Source: an uncultured Acetatifactor sp.
Lineage (GTDB): Bacteria > Bacillota > Clostridia > Lachnospirales > Lachnospiraceae
Direction: 5' to 3'
Length of the DNA stretch: 64,000 nucleotides
Assembly: GCA_910588225.1 (NCBI GenBank)
Contig: CAJUQT010000011.1
Coordinates: forward strand, 1 to 64,000
The translations under genes were made by a program, and so were the position numbers. Positions within the stretch are counted from its first letter, which is position 1, and each line of letters starts with the position of its first letter. Positions 8,362 through 17,242 of the stretch are shown one piece after another. Under the pieces are notes generated by a model. It saw only the letters and a program-made list of their open reading frames with translations, did not search any database and was not told where the DNA came from.

Positions 8362-9705
8362 ATGTATCGTTTTTTTATCACAGTGATAACCGTGGTTGTG
8401 ACAGGGTTACTGATTTCCGTCCAGGCATGCGCAGCGCCGAGGCTGCAGGATACAGGCGGGAAAGTGATTATAGTAATAGACCCCGGACACGGAGGTAAAA
8501 ACCAGGGGACTATAGAGAATAATCATGAAGAAAAGCAGATGACTCTGACCACCGCACTTGCCATGTATGAGGAACTGTCTCTTTACGATAATGTGGAGAT
8601 ATATATGACCCGCACGGAAGATGTGGATTTGTCCCTGAAAGAAAGAGCGGAGTTTGCATTATCAGTAGATGCGGATTTTCTGTTCAGCATCCACTACAAT
8701 GCCTCGCTGAATCATGAATTGTTCGGTTCGGAAGTATGGGTTCCTTTGGAAGCGCCTTATAATACATACGGATACCAGTTCGGCCATGAATTTCTGTCGG
8801 CTATGAAGGAAAAGGGGCTGTTTGTGAGAGGCATTAAGACACGTCTGGGAGAAGATGGTCTGGACTATTATGGTATCATCAGAGAATCCGTGGAGCGGGA
8901 AATCCCGGCAGTGATTATGGAACATTGTCACGTGGACGAACCCCGGGATGCCTCCTTTTGTGACAGCGAGGAAAAGCTTCGAGAGTTCGGCCGGGCGGAT
9001 GCGGAGGCTGTGGCAAAGTATTTCGGTCTGAAAAGCAGTGCGCTGAATGTGGATTATTCCGATTATCAGCTGACAGAGGCAGATGCCGCGTTTTCCAGGA
9101 CAAAGGTAGACAGTACCGAACCGGATCTCTGTCTGCTGGATTTTCTGGAGGCTGACTATGAAAATGGGACCTTGAGCCTGGCGGTTTCGGCTGCCGATTA
9201 CGATTCGCCCCTGTTGTATTACAGCTGCAGCACAGACGGCGGGAAGACTTACAGTGCCAGAGAATGCTGGCCGGAGTGTGATACTCTGACAGGGGATTAT
9301 CCGGATACCTTTACTTTGAATCTGGACATACAGCCGGGGACGGCGCCGAAAGTAATTGTTCGTGCCTATAACCAGTATGATTTATACACCGAGAGCAACT
9401 GTTACATCAGCCCCCAGGTATTTCCGTCTCAGCAGGAGGAAGCTTCGGCTGACCAGAATCCTGACAGCGGGGACGGAGAATCTGTTGAAGTTGTACCTGT
9501 GGGTGCGGATATAAATGTACAAAATACCGGAGAGGATGCGGACCGGGATGTGAGTTTTCTCGTTTTTCTGGAAATCTGCCTTGTCTTTGCAGCGCTTCTT
9601 CTCGTTCTTGTCATTGTTTCTCAGTGTATTGTGCGTCGAAACCGTAAAAAGAAAAGACTTCAGCGAAGGAAAGAGGCGGGGGATACAAGAAACCAGAAAA
9701 GGTAA
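8362..9705 (+). CDS. N-acetylmuramoyl-L-alanine amidase (Amidase_3), membrane-anchored
   Basis: A 447-residue envelope enzyme predicted to cut the amide bond between muramic acid and the stem peptide. Residues 1-25 form a signal peptide. The catalytic domain follows directly, with the zinc ligands in VIDPGHGG, in the HYNAS motif and in the glutamate-bearing VIMEHCH segment. After it come an extracellular region rich in Asp/Glu and a C-terminal membrane helix (about 400-425) with a basic cytoplasmic tail (RRNRKKKRLQRRK). The exported catalytic domain is therefore tethered at its C-terminus. Its last 46 bp overlap the end of the convergent ylbJ gene. Confidence 0.88.
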   Translation: MYRFFITVITVVVTGLLISVQACAAPRLQDTGGKVIIVIDPGHGGKNQGTIENNHEEKQMTLTTALAMYEELSLYDNVEIYMTRTEDVDLSLKERAEFALSVDADFLFSIHYNASLNHELFGSEVWVPLEAPYNTYGYQFGHEFLSAMKEKGLFVRGIKTRLGEDGLDYYGIIRESVEREIPAVIMEHCHVDEPRDASFCDSEEKLREFGRADAEAVAKYFGLKSSALNVDYSDYQLTEADAAFSRTKVDSTEPDLCLLDFLEADYENGTLSLAVSAADYDSPLLYYSCSTDGGKTYSARECWPECDTLTGDYPDTFTLNLDIQPGTAPKVIVRAYNQYDLYTESNCYISPQVFPSQQEEASADQNPDSGDGESVEVVPVGADINVQNTGEDADRDVSFLVFLEICLVFAALLLVLVIVSQCIVRRNRKKKRLQRRKEAGDTRNQKR

Positions 9706-10634
9706 TAAATGCCGCCCAGCATTGTCAGGAACAGTTTGTGTCTGACAAAGGATCCAATGGATAAATCCGAATTGCCGATACAGTTATAGGTCTGAGCGAT
9801 ACAGGAAAAGCCGCCGAAAATCAGCACCAGCAGACTGTACAGCGGTGCGGATGTCCCCAGCAGCTTCAGGCCTCCTGTAATCTCCAGCAGCGGAGACAAA
9901 AAAGGCAGCGGATGTCCCAAAAAGATATGAGGAAGCAGGTTCATCAGGTTAAACAGAATCATATATCCTCCCAGAGAAAGTATACTCTGAACGGAAGCAT
10001 GAATGGAATTGTCTGTCTCCTCCAGAAGCTGTTCGGCAAAGGAACGCTTTGCGGGTGCGGCTTCACAGAGAATAAGCTCGGGAACTTCCGGGTGAAAATG
10101 CTTTCCGACGAGGGTGATTTCCGATTCCCGAAAGGCGGGTAAATCTTGAAATAAAGTGTAACGCAGGATAAAGCCATATAGCAGAGGAATCCCATACATA
10201 CCAAGCAAATAGGGAAGCACCAGTTTTCTGCCCAGAAGAGGCAGCACAAAGCTGCAAAAGTAGACAGGTCCGATATTATTGCAGAATGCAAGAAGATATT
10301 CGGCTTCTCTTTTGGAGATCATAGTACGTATGTATAAATCATCCACGACTCTTGCACCCATGGGAAATCCGCAGAGAAATCCCATTAACATGGCATAGCA
10401 TACGTTTTTGCGAACCCTGAATATGGGCCTGACAACAGGGTAAATCACCATGGCCGCTTTGTCCGTCAACTTCATCCGCACCATAATGCCGGACAAAATC
10501 ATAAAAGGCAGCAGAGACGGGATCATTTTCTGAAACCACAGCTCCAGTCCCATGACCGCATAAATGAGACTGATTTGAGAATGTGTCAGAATACAGCCCA
10601 GCAATATCAAAAATGCAACTGTCAATAATTTCAT
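9660..10634 (-). CDS. ylbJ: Sporulation integral membrane protein YlbJ-like
   Basis: A 324-residue polytopic membrane protein with the nucleoside-recognition (Gate) signature FLCGFPMGARVVDDLY and NNIGPVYFCSF, matching the YlbJ family, which in Bacillus is needed for spore cortex formation. About eight hydrophobic segments are visible. The longer frame starting at 10685 is rejected because GGAGTGG lies just upstream of the ATG at 10634. Its presence supports a spore-forming host. It converges on the amidase gene with a 46-bp overlap. Confidence 0.85.
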   Translation of the reverse strand: MKLLTVAFLILLGCILTHSQISLIYAVMGLELWFQKMIPSLLPFMILSGIMVRMKLTDKAAMVIYPVVRPIFRVRKNVCYAMLMGFLCGFPMGARVVDDLYIRTMISKREAEYLLAFCNNIGPVYFCSFVLPLLGRKLVLPYLLGMYGIPLLYGFILRYTLFQDLPAFRESEITLVGKHFHPEVPELILCEAAPAKRSFAEQLLEETDNSIHASVQSILSLGGYMILFNLMNLLPHIFLGHPLPFLSPLLEITGGLKLLGTSAPLYSLLVLIFGGFSCIAQTYNCIGNSDLSIGSFVRHKLFLTMLGGIYYLFWFLVSPASFLR

Positions 10635-10715
10635 GAAAACCACTCCTTCTCTACAATGTATGTGGGCAATCCACGGATCATGCAAAAGGAATGCCGTGCC
10701 CGGAAAGGCGGTAAT

Positions 10716-11426
10716 ATGCGTCTTGATAAATTTCTGTGTGAAATGAATATAGGAACCAGAGGACAGGTAAAAGCATTTGTCCGTCAGGGAATGGTGACGG
10801 TAAACGGAAAACTTGTAAAGTCTCCCGATGATAAAATCGACGAGAACGCAGATCAGATCGTTTTTAAAAGACAGTTACTCCAATACCGGAAGTATGTTTA
10901 TTATATGTTAAACAAGCCCGAAGGGGTCGTGTCTGCCACCAATGACAACACGGCGGATACGGTTGTCTCGCTGCTGGAGGAGGACAGGAGGAAGGACATT
11001 TTTCCTGTGGGAAGACTGGATAAGGATTCCACCGGTCTGCTTCTGCTTACCAATGACGGAGAACTGGCGCATTTACTGCTGTCTCCGAAGAGACATGTGG
11101 ATAAGACGTATCAGGTGACAGTGGAGCATTCTCTCACCCGGGAGGAGGTGAGCAGACTGGAGCAGGGAGTGGATATCGGTGAAGAACACCTGACCCTTCC
11201 CGCCCGGGTGTCTGTAGAAACGAGCAGCATGATAGTTATCACAGTCCATGAAGGAAAGTTCCATCAGATTAAGCGTATGCTTCAGGCAGTGGATAATCGT
11301 GTGCTGGCGCTGAAGCGGACTGCATTCGGCTGTCTGCGGCTGGATGAAACTTTGAAGCCTGGAGAATACAGAATGCTTACGGAATCAGAAATACAAGAAC
11401 TGAAAAGTACGGGAGGCTGCAAATGA
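10716..11426 (+). CDS. Pseudouridine synthase, RsuA family
   Basis: A 236-residue rRNA pseudouridine synthase. An S4 RNA-binding domain occupies residues 1-60 (MRLDKFLCEMNIGTRGQVKAF), followed by the catalytic domain with GRLDKDSTGLLLLTNDGEL, in which the Asp of GRLD is the nucleophile. The RsuA family modifies 16S U516 or 23S positions; the exact target cannot be read from sequence. A GGCGG-type site precedes 10716, while the upstream ATG at 10656 overlaps ylbJ and has none. It overlaps the following HAD gene by four bases. Confidence 0.9.
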   Translation: MRLDKFLCEMNIGTRGQVKAFVRQGMVTVNGKLVKSPDDKIDENADQIVFKRQLLQYRKYVYYMLNKPEGVVSATNDNTADTVVSLLEEDRRKDIFPVGRLDKDSTGLLLLTNDGELAHLLLSPKRHVDKTYQVTVEHSLTREEVSRLEQGVDIGEEHLTLPARVSVETSSMIVITVHEGKFHQIKRMLQAVDNRVLALKRTAFGCLRLDETLKPGEYRMLTESEIQELKSTGGCK

Positions 11427-12094
11427 AACATAAAATGCTGTGGGATATAGATGCTGTTATTTTTGACATGGATGGATCTCTGGTAGATTCCATGTGGCTC
11501 TGGAAATCCATTGATATCGAGTACCTGGGGCGCTATGGTATCCCTTTGCCGGAGGATCTGCAATCCCGGATAGAAGGAATGAGCTTCAGTGAAACAGCTG
11601 TCTATTTCAAGGAACATTTTGACATACCGGATTCTCTGGAGGAGATCAAAGCTTCCTGGAACCGGATGGCATGGGATAAATATATGAACGAAGTGCCGCT
11701 GAAGCCGGGCATTCTGGAATTTTTAAACGGCTGCAGGGAAAACGGTATCAAGCTGGGGATTGCCACAAGCAATTCCAGGGAGCTGGTGGAAAACGTTGCG
11801 GAGGTTCACAATTTGAGAACATACTTTACCAGTATTGTCACCGGCTGTGACGTGGCCAGGGGAAAGCCGTCGCCGGATATCTACCTGGAAGTCGCCAGGC
11901 AGCTGGAAGTGGTGCCGGCAAGGTGTCTGGTATTTGAAGACATTGTGCCGGGGATTCTTGCAGGAAAGCGCGCCGGTATGCGTGTCTGTGCGGTGGAAGA
12001 CGCCTATTCCCTGCAAAGCAGAAAAGAGAAGAAAGAGCTGGCCGATTATTACATAGACAATTTCAGCGAACTTTTCACACTGAATTCCGTATAA
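11423..12094 (+). CDS. HAD-superfamily phosphatase / beta-phosphoglucomutase-like
   Basis: A 223-residue haloacid dehalogenase family protein with the nucleophile motif FDMDGSLVDS, the Thr/Ser motif IATSNS, the Lys in GKPSPDIY and the acidic motif VFEDIVPGILAGKRAGM. This arrangement matches subfamily IA phosphatases and phosphoglucomutases. The substrate is unknown. It is co-translated with the pseudouridine synthase (ATGA overlap), which does not by itself indicate a shared pathway. Confidence 0.87.
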   Translation: MKHKMLWDIDAVIFDMDGSLVDSMWLWKSIDIEYLGRYGIPLPEDLQSRIEGMSFSETAVYFKEHFDIPDSLEEIKASWNRMAWDKYMNEVPLKPGILEFLNGCRENGIKLGIATSNSRELVENVAEVHNLRTYFTSIVTGCDVARGKPSPDIYLEVARQLEVVPARCLVFEDIVPGILAGKRAGMRVCAVEDAYSLQSRKEKKELADYYIDNFSELFTLNSV

Positions 12095-12203
12095 TCCGGC
12101 CGCCAAAAGGTGATAGTCTATTGAAACCACAGAGGACAGGGTTTTCGGAGAACTTATGGTGGAAACGACAGCCATAAATTTCAGAAAGCAGGAGCGTATG
12201 ACT

Positions 12204-12971
12204 ATGAACATTGTCATCATAACAGGTGCCTCATCAGGTATCGGCAGGGAATTTGCGCTGCAGATGGATTCCTTTTTCGACAATATAGATGAGTTCTGGC
12301 TGATTGCCAGAAGACGTGACAGAATGGAAGAGATGGCGGAATCCATGACACACAGAACGAGAATTTTTGCTTTGGATGTCACGAAAGAGCTGAACTCTCT
12401 GAAACAGGCGCTGCTGCGGCACAGAGCAGTAGTCAGAATGCTGATTAACTGTGCGGGATATGGCATTATGGGAAGCTTTTCGGAGCAGGATGCGGATATG
12501 GAGCTTGGAATGATTCGGCTGAACTGTGAGGCACTCACCGCAATTACCCATTGCGTGCTTCCTTACATGCGGCGCAACAGCCGTATCATTCAGATGGCTT
12601 CCAGCGCCGCATTTTTGCCGCAGCCTGATTTTGCGGTATATGCGGCTACAAAGTCTTATGTACTGAGCTTTTCCAGGGCATTGAGGGAAGAAGTAAAGCC
12701 GGCGGGTATTTATGTCACCTGCGTATGCCCGGGGCCGGTGGATACACCTTTTTTCGAGCTGGCGGAAGCCACTGGCTCCACACTTTCCATAAAGAAATAT
12801 ACCATGGTGACACCGGAGAGGGTAGTGCGGCTTGCTTTGAAGGATTCTTATAACAGACGTTCCATGTCCGTCTGCGGTCTGCCCATAAAAGCTCTTCTGG
12901 TGCTCTCCAAAACGATGCCTCATAAGGTGCTTCTGGATCTTACGAATCAGATGAAAAAGAAAGGACTGTAA
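12204..12971 (+). CDS. Short-chain dehydrogenase/reductase
   Basis: A 255-residue Rossmann-fold oxidoreductase with the cofactor motif TGASSGIG at its N-terminus, the NAG-like motif INCAGYG, the Ser of MASSAAF and the catalytic YAATK. The order and spacing match classical SDR enzymes. The AGGAG at 12190-12194 is nine bases from the ATG at 12204; an ATG two codons earlier is too close to it. Substrate is unknown. It lies two bases from the following membrane protein gene, so the two may function together. Confidence 0.87.
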   Translation: MNIVIITGASSGIGREFALQMDSFFDNIDEFWLIARRRDRMEEMAESMTHRTRIFALDVTKELNSLKQALLRHRAVVRMLINCAGYGIMGSFSEQDADMELGMIRLNCEALTAITHCVLPYMRRNSRIIQMASSAAFLPQPDFAVYAATKSYVLSFSRALREEVKPAGIYVTCVCPGPVDTPFFELAEATGSTLSIKKYTMVTPERVVRLALKDSYNRRSMSVCGLPIKALLVLSKTMPHKVLLDLTNQMKKKGL

Positions 12972-12973
12972 AA

Positions 12974-13558
12974 ATGCAGCTGAAGCGATTGTTTTCCACC
13001 GGCAGTGTAAAAGGGACGAAGGACTATCTGCGTACCCAGAAAAAATATGAAGTTATCCGTACTTTTATTTATTTTGCCATTTCCATTTCTCTCTTTGCGG
13101 CAGGCTATGTTCAAACGGGAAGAAGGGCGAACCTGCTGAGTATTGTGGCCGTTCTGGGATGTCTTCCCGCCAGCAAAAGCGCGGTGGGTGCGGTGATGTT
13201 TCTGCGGTTTCAAAGCTGCGGAGCACAGGCAGCCGCCGAAATCGAGGCGCATAGCCAGGGACTGCGCTGCCTGTATGATATGGTTTTCACCTCGTACAGG
13301 AAAAATTTCGTGGTCAGCCATCTGGCAGTCTGCGGCAATACAGTCTGCGGTTATACGGAAAAACCGGATTTTGCGGAAAGCCAGTTCCATAAGCATATCA
13401 GCGAAATCCTGAAACTGGACGGTCATAAAAACGTCACAGTAAAAATATTTACGAATCTGACCCGCTATACGGAACGGCTGGAGCAGATGAAGGAACTGAC
13501 ATCCGAGGAGAATGAAACAGAGGCAGTGATTGCCACGCTGAAAAATGTCGCCCTCTGA
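12974..13558 (+). CDS. Conserved two-helix membrane protein of unknown function
   Basis: A 194-residue protein. Two hydrophobic helices (residues about 29-47 and 54-75) form a hairpin, followed by a soluble C-terminal domain of about 110 residues with several Cys (AVCGNTVCGYTEK) and a charged end. No known domain was recognised. It follows the SDR gene by two bases and precedes a pseudouridine synthase gene, so it is probably in the same transcript. No function is proposed. Confidence 0.75.
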   Translation: MQLKRLFSTGSVKGTKDYLRTQKKYEVIRTFIYFAISISLFAAGYVQTGRRANLLSIVAVLGCLPASKSAVGAVMFLRFQSCGAQAAAEIEAHSQGLRCLYDMVFTSYRKNFVVSHLAVCGNTVCGYTEKPDFAESQFHKHISEILKLDGHKNVTVKIFTNLTRYTERLEQMKELTSEENETEAVIATLKNVAL

Positions 13559-13596
13559 CAGGATGCCATTAAAATAGAAATTGAGGAGAAATACCG

Positions 13597-14661
13597 ATGC
13601 ACTCCTGTAAAGTAGCGAAAAATCAGGCCGGACAGCGGCTGGACAAATTTCTGCATAAGCTTTTGCCTGCGGCCGGCAGCGGCTTTCTGTATAAAATGCT
13701 CCGGAAAAAGAACATTACCCTCAACGGGAAAAGAGCACAGGGCAATGAAGTTCTGGTATTAAATGATGAGGTTACACTTTTTTTCTCCGATGAAACCTTT
13801 GCAAAATTTTCAGGTCAACTCCCGGCTTCAGGTCAGACTTCGGAGACAGAACCCACTCTTCAAAAGGGCAGAGTATCCTCACAGGTCAGGGAATATGAGA
13901 ATGCTTTTGCCGGACTTCAGGGAATTACCATACTGTACGAAGATGATGATTATCTGATTGTGAATAAGCCCTGCGGTATTCTGACTCAGAAGGCCGTTTC
14001 GACAGATGTCAGTCTCAATGAATGGCTGACCGGGTACCTGTTACAGAAGAATCCTGCGTTTGGAGAGGAATTGTCTGCCTTTCATCCCTCTGTCTGCAAC
14101 CGTCTGGACAGAAATACCAGCGGAATCGTACTGTGTGGAAAGAGTCTGCCGGGACTGCAATATCTGAGCAGTATCATCCGGGAGAGAAGAATCCGTAAAT
14201 TCTATCGCACCATCTGCGTGGGAGCCCTGAAGAAGGCTGTGACCATGCAGGGATACCTGGTTAAAAAAAGCGCCGAAAACCGTGTGACAGTGTCACGTAC
14301 ACCCCCTTCAGCTGCTTCTGGTGAAAAAGCGTCTCCCATCCATACGGTGTGCTCGCCGATTCTTGTGACAGATGCGTTTACGCTGCTGGAAGTTGAGCTG
14401 GTTACCGGGAAAAGCCATCAGATACGCGCTCACCTGGCGGAAATCGGTCATCCCCTGGCAGGAGATTATAAATACGGAAAAGTAGCTGTAAATAGGCTGT
14501 TGAAGGAGAAGTACGGTCTGGAACATCATCTGCTTCATGCCTGCAGAGTCACTTTTCCGGAAAATTTGTCAGAACCAGGTAACTTTTTAAGCGGAAAAAA
14601 TATCTGTGCGCCCTGTCCGGCATTATTCACAGAATTGGAAGACAAACTGTTTGGAAGGTGA
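13597..14661 (+). CDS. Pseudouridine synthase, RluA family
   Basis: A 354-residue RNA pseudouridine synthase. The N-terminal S4-like domain (GQRLDKFLHKLLP) is followed by the RluA catalytic core, with the nucleophile Asp in VCNRLDRNTSGIVLCGKS and the downstream TGKSHQIRAHLAEIGHPLAGD motif. The enzyme would modify large-subunit rRNA or tRNA; which residue is unknown. TGAGGAGAAA upstream fixes the start. It is three bases from recU. Confidence 0.92.
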   Translation: MHSCKVAKNQAGQRLDKFLHKLLPAAGSGFLYKMLRKKNITLNGKRAQGNEVLVLNDEVTLFFSDETFAKFSGQLPASGQTSETEPTLQKGRVSSQVREYENAFAGLQGITILYEDDDYLIVNKPCGILTQKAVSTDVSLNEWLTGYLLQKNPAFGEELSAFHPSVCNRLDRNTSGIVLCGKSLPGLQYLSSIIRERRIRKFYRTICVGALKKAVTMQGYLVKKSAENRVTVSRTPPSAASGEKASPIHTVCSPILVTDAFTLLEVELVTGKSHQIRAHLAEIGHPLAGDYKYGKVAVNRLLKEKYGLEHHLLHACRVTFPENLSEPGNFLSGKNICAPCPALFTELEDKLFGR

Positions 14662-14664
14662 GAT

Positions 14665-15198
14665 ATGGCTACATGGAATTCCAGAGGCCTGCGCGGGTCC
14701 ACACTGGAGGATATGATTAACAGAACGAATGAAAAGTATTCCGATGCCGGTCTTGCACTGATTCAGAAGGTGCCCACGCCCATTACACCTATCAAAATAG
14801 ACAGAGAGCATCGTCAGATCACGCTGGCCTACTTTGAACAGAAGAGCACGGTAGACTATATCGGTGCGGTGCAGGGGCTTCCCGTATGTTTCGATGCAAA
14901 AGAATGTGCCGCGGACACCTTTGCCCTGCAGAATATTCATGAACACCAGGTGATTTTCATGGAAAAATTCGAAAAGCAGGGGGGAATCGCTTTTTTTCTG
15001 ATTTATTATACCCATAAGGATATTCTGTACTATCTGCCCCTGCAGATGCTGCTTTTTTTCTGGAACCGTGCAAAAGAAGGGGGACGAAAAAGTTTTCGAT
15101 ATGAAGAGCTGAATCCGGAATATATTCTGCCAAAGAAGCATGGTATTCTGGTTCCCTATCTGGATGTACTGCAAAAGGATTTGGAGGACAGGGCTTGA
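14665..15198 (+). CDS. recU: Holliday junction resolvase RecU
   Basis: A 177-residue Firmicutes-type Holliday junction resolvase, which cuts four-way junctions during recombination. It begins WNSRGLRGSTLEDMINRTNE, and carries the FDAKEC region and the DCK-like HQVIFMEKFEKQGGIAFFLI segment of the family. Length is typical. The gene ends inside the -35 of the his operon promoter, so recU is the last gene of the preceding transcript. Confidence 0.93.
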   Translation: MATWNSRGLRGSTLEDMINRTNEKYSDAGLALIQKVPTPITPIKIDREHRQITLAYFEQKSTVDYIGAVQGLPVCFDAKECAADTFALQNIHEHQVIFMEKFEKQGGIAFFLIYYTHKDILYYLPLQMLLFFWNRAKEGGRKSFRYEELNPEYILPKKHGILVPYLDVLQKDLEDRA

Positions 15199-15223
15199 CA
15201 GTAAATTTTTTTTTCGCTATACT
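15195..15223 (+). promoter_or_regulatory. Strong sigma-A-type promoter of the his operon
   Basis: Consensus TTGACA (15195-15200), exactly 17 bp, then TATACT (15218-15223). The -35 overlaps the recU stop. The predicted leader (about 15230-15368) is near 140 bases. I looked for a T-box (no AGGGTGGNACCGCG-type motif) and for a His-rich leader peptide and found neither, so the regulator is unknown. Confidence 0.75.
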
Positions 15224-15368
15224 ACAAACAATTTGATTCACTGTTGTGGCAGCGCGTTACTTTGATAAAGTCCCCCCGGAGCCGCCGTATTCATAGCAGT
15301 TCGGACAGGTCAAAGAATTTCTGTGCAGATGAGAAAGGCGCAGACAGCAGAGAAAGGCAGACAATTAC

Positions 15369-16502
15369 ATGAGTCAGAAACTGTTACATACGCCGGAGGG
15401 TGTCCGCGACATCTATGGCAGAGAATATGCCAGAAAGCTATCTGTGGAAAACAGTCTGAAAGAAAGCATTCGCCTTTATGGTTATGAGGAGATTCAGACC
15501 CCCACATTTGAATTTTTTGATGTGTTTTCCAGAGAAATCGGCACGACGCCAAGCAAGGAGCTTTATAAATTCTTCGACAAAGAGGGCAATACACTGGTGC
15601 TTCGTCCTGATTTCACCCCTTCCATAGCCCGGTGTGCCGCGAAATATTTCTGCGAGGAACAGATTCCTTTACGTTTCAGCTATATGGGAAATACTTTTAC
15701 AAATACATCCAATCTTCAGGGAAAGCTGAAGGAAGTAACCCAGCTGGGCGCAGAGCTCATCAATGAACCCTCTGTGGAAGCGGACGCGGAGATTCTCAGT
15801 CTGGTGATAGAGGCGCTGCTGAACACAGGCTTAAAACAATTTCAGGTTGCCATCGGAGATGTGGAATATTTTAAAGGACTTTGCGAGGAAGCCGGACTGG
15901 ATGAGGAGACAGAGCTGGATTTGAGAGCGCTGATCTCCGGGAAGAATTATTTTGCCGCCCAGGAGCTTTTACAGGAGCGCAATGTGGAAGAGCCATACAG
16001 AAGCAGACTGCTGAAAGTGGCGGATCTGTTCGGCGATCTGGGCTCTCTCTCCGGCGCCGGCGCCATGGCCTGCAATCCCCGTTCTCTTTCCGCCATCCAC
16101 AGGCTGGAAGAGCTACATTCCCTTTTAAAGCTGTATGGGGTAGCCGGATATGTTTCTTTTGATTTGGGAATGTTAAGCAAATACAGATATTATACGGGAA
16201 TGATTTTTAAGGCTTATACTTACGGTGTGGGAGAAGCCATTGTGAAAGGCGGCAGATATGACAAACTGCTGCAGCAATTCGGAAAGCAGGCTCCGGCCGT
16301 GGGGTTTGTCATGGTGGTTGACAGTATTCTGGAGGCGCTTTCCGGCCAGAATATCAAGATTGCGGTCACCGAACCACCCCAAAAGCTTTTTTACCGCCCC
16401 GAGAATTATAAGGAAAAGCTGGCCCGGGCACAGGAACTTCGAAGTCGGGGAATATCGGCGGCACTGATTCCGACAGAATCTGGAGGTGTATCCAATGAGT
16501 GA
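15369..16502 (+). CDS. hisZ: ATP phosphoribosyltransferase regulatory subunit HisZ
   Basis: A 377-residue paralogue of histidyl-tRNA synthetase that activates the short HisG and makes it sensitive to histidine. It has the class II synthetase fold (TPEGVRDIYG, LRPDFTPSIARCAA, MLSKYRYYTGMIFKAY, GGRYDKLLQQFG) but is shorter than HisRS. Adjacent hisG is of the short form that requires HisZ, which settles the choice between HisZ and HisS. Its 3' end overlaps hisG by eight bases. Confidence 0.93.
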   Translation: MSQKLLHTPEGVRDIYGREYARKLSVENSLKESIRLYGYEEIQTPTFEFFDVFSREIGTTPSKELYKFFDKEGNTLVLRPDFTPSIARCAAKYFCEEQIPLRFSYMGNTFTNTSNLQGKLKEVTQLGAELINEPSVEADAEILSLVIEALLNTGLKQFQVAIGDVEYFKGLCEEAGLDEETELDLRALISGKNYFAAQELLQERNVEEPYRSRLLKVADLFGDLGSLSGAGAMACNPRSLSAIHRLEELHSLLKLYGVAGYVSFDLGMLSKYRYYTGMIFKAYTYGVGEAIVKGGRYDKLLQQFGKQAPAVGFVMVVDSILEALSGQNIKIAVTEPPQKLFYRPENYKEKLARAQELRSRGISAALIPTESGGVSNE

Positions 16503-17160
16503 CAACAGATATCTGACTTTTGCCCTGACCAAAGGACGGCTTGCAAGTCAAACGCTGGCTTTGTTCGAAGAAGCGGGCATCTTCTGTGAGGAAATGAAGG
16601 ACAAAACATCCCGGAAGCTGATTTTTGTAAACGAGGAACAGAAGCTGAAATTTTTCCTGGCAAAAGGCCCGGATGTGCCCACTTATGTGGAATACGGCGC
16701 CGCTGACATCGGCATTGTGGGCAGAGATACCATTCTGGAGGAAAACCGTAATGTATATGAAGTGCTGGATCTGGGATTCGGCAAATGCCGTATGTGCGTG
16801 TGCGGCCCGGCTTGTGCAGGAGATCTTCTGCTGCATCATGAGCGTATCCGGGTATCCAGCAAGTATCCGAATATTGCCAAAGACTACTTTTACAATAAAA
16901 AGCATCAGACCGTGGACATCATCAAGCTGAACGGCTCGGTGGAGCTGGGACCGCTGGCAGGATTGTCGGAAGTGATCGTGGATATAGTGGAAACCGGTTC
17001 CACACTGCGGGAAAATGGTCTGGAAGTATTGGAGGAAATCTGTACTCTGTCCGCGCGGATGATTGTAAATCCGGTGAGTATGCAGATGGACAGGGCGAGA
17101 ATTCAGGCGCTGGTGACAGGACTTCGGCGTAAGCTGGAAAACAGGACCAGGCAGGCCTGA
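16495..17160 (+). CDS. hisG: ATP phosphoribosyltransferase, short form
   Basis: A 221-residue catalytic subunit that joins ATP and PRPP in the first committed step of histidine synthesis. Seen are LTFALTKGRLASQTL, the GAADIGIVGRDTILE region and the PRPP-binding VDIVETGSTLRENGL. It lacks the C-terminal regulatory domain of long HisG, consistent with HisZ upstream. GGAGGTG sits just before the ATG at 16495, inside the end of hisZ, so translation is coupled. Confidence 0.95.
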   Translation: MSDNRYLTFALTKGRLASQTLALFEEAGIFCEEMKDKTSRKLIFVNEEQKLKFFLAKGPDVPTYVEYGAADIGIVGRDTILEENRNVYEVLDLGFGKCRMCVCGPACAGDLLLHHERIRVSSKYPNIAKDYFYNKKHQTVDIIKLNGSVELGPLAGLSEVIVDIVETGSTLRENGLEVLEEICTLSARMIVNPVSMQMDRARIQALVTGLRRKLENRTRQA

Positions 17161-17242
17161 CAGCAGAACATCTGAAGTCATTACGCAATTGCGATAGCGG
17201 AGATGCACGTGGACACAGGCATAAAAAGAAAAGAGGCACAGA

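Noticed and set aside
15224..15368. T-box or His leader peptide in the his operon leader
   Set aside because: Neither the T-box consensus nor a run of His codons with an attenuator was seen.
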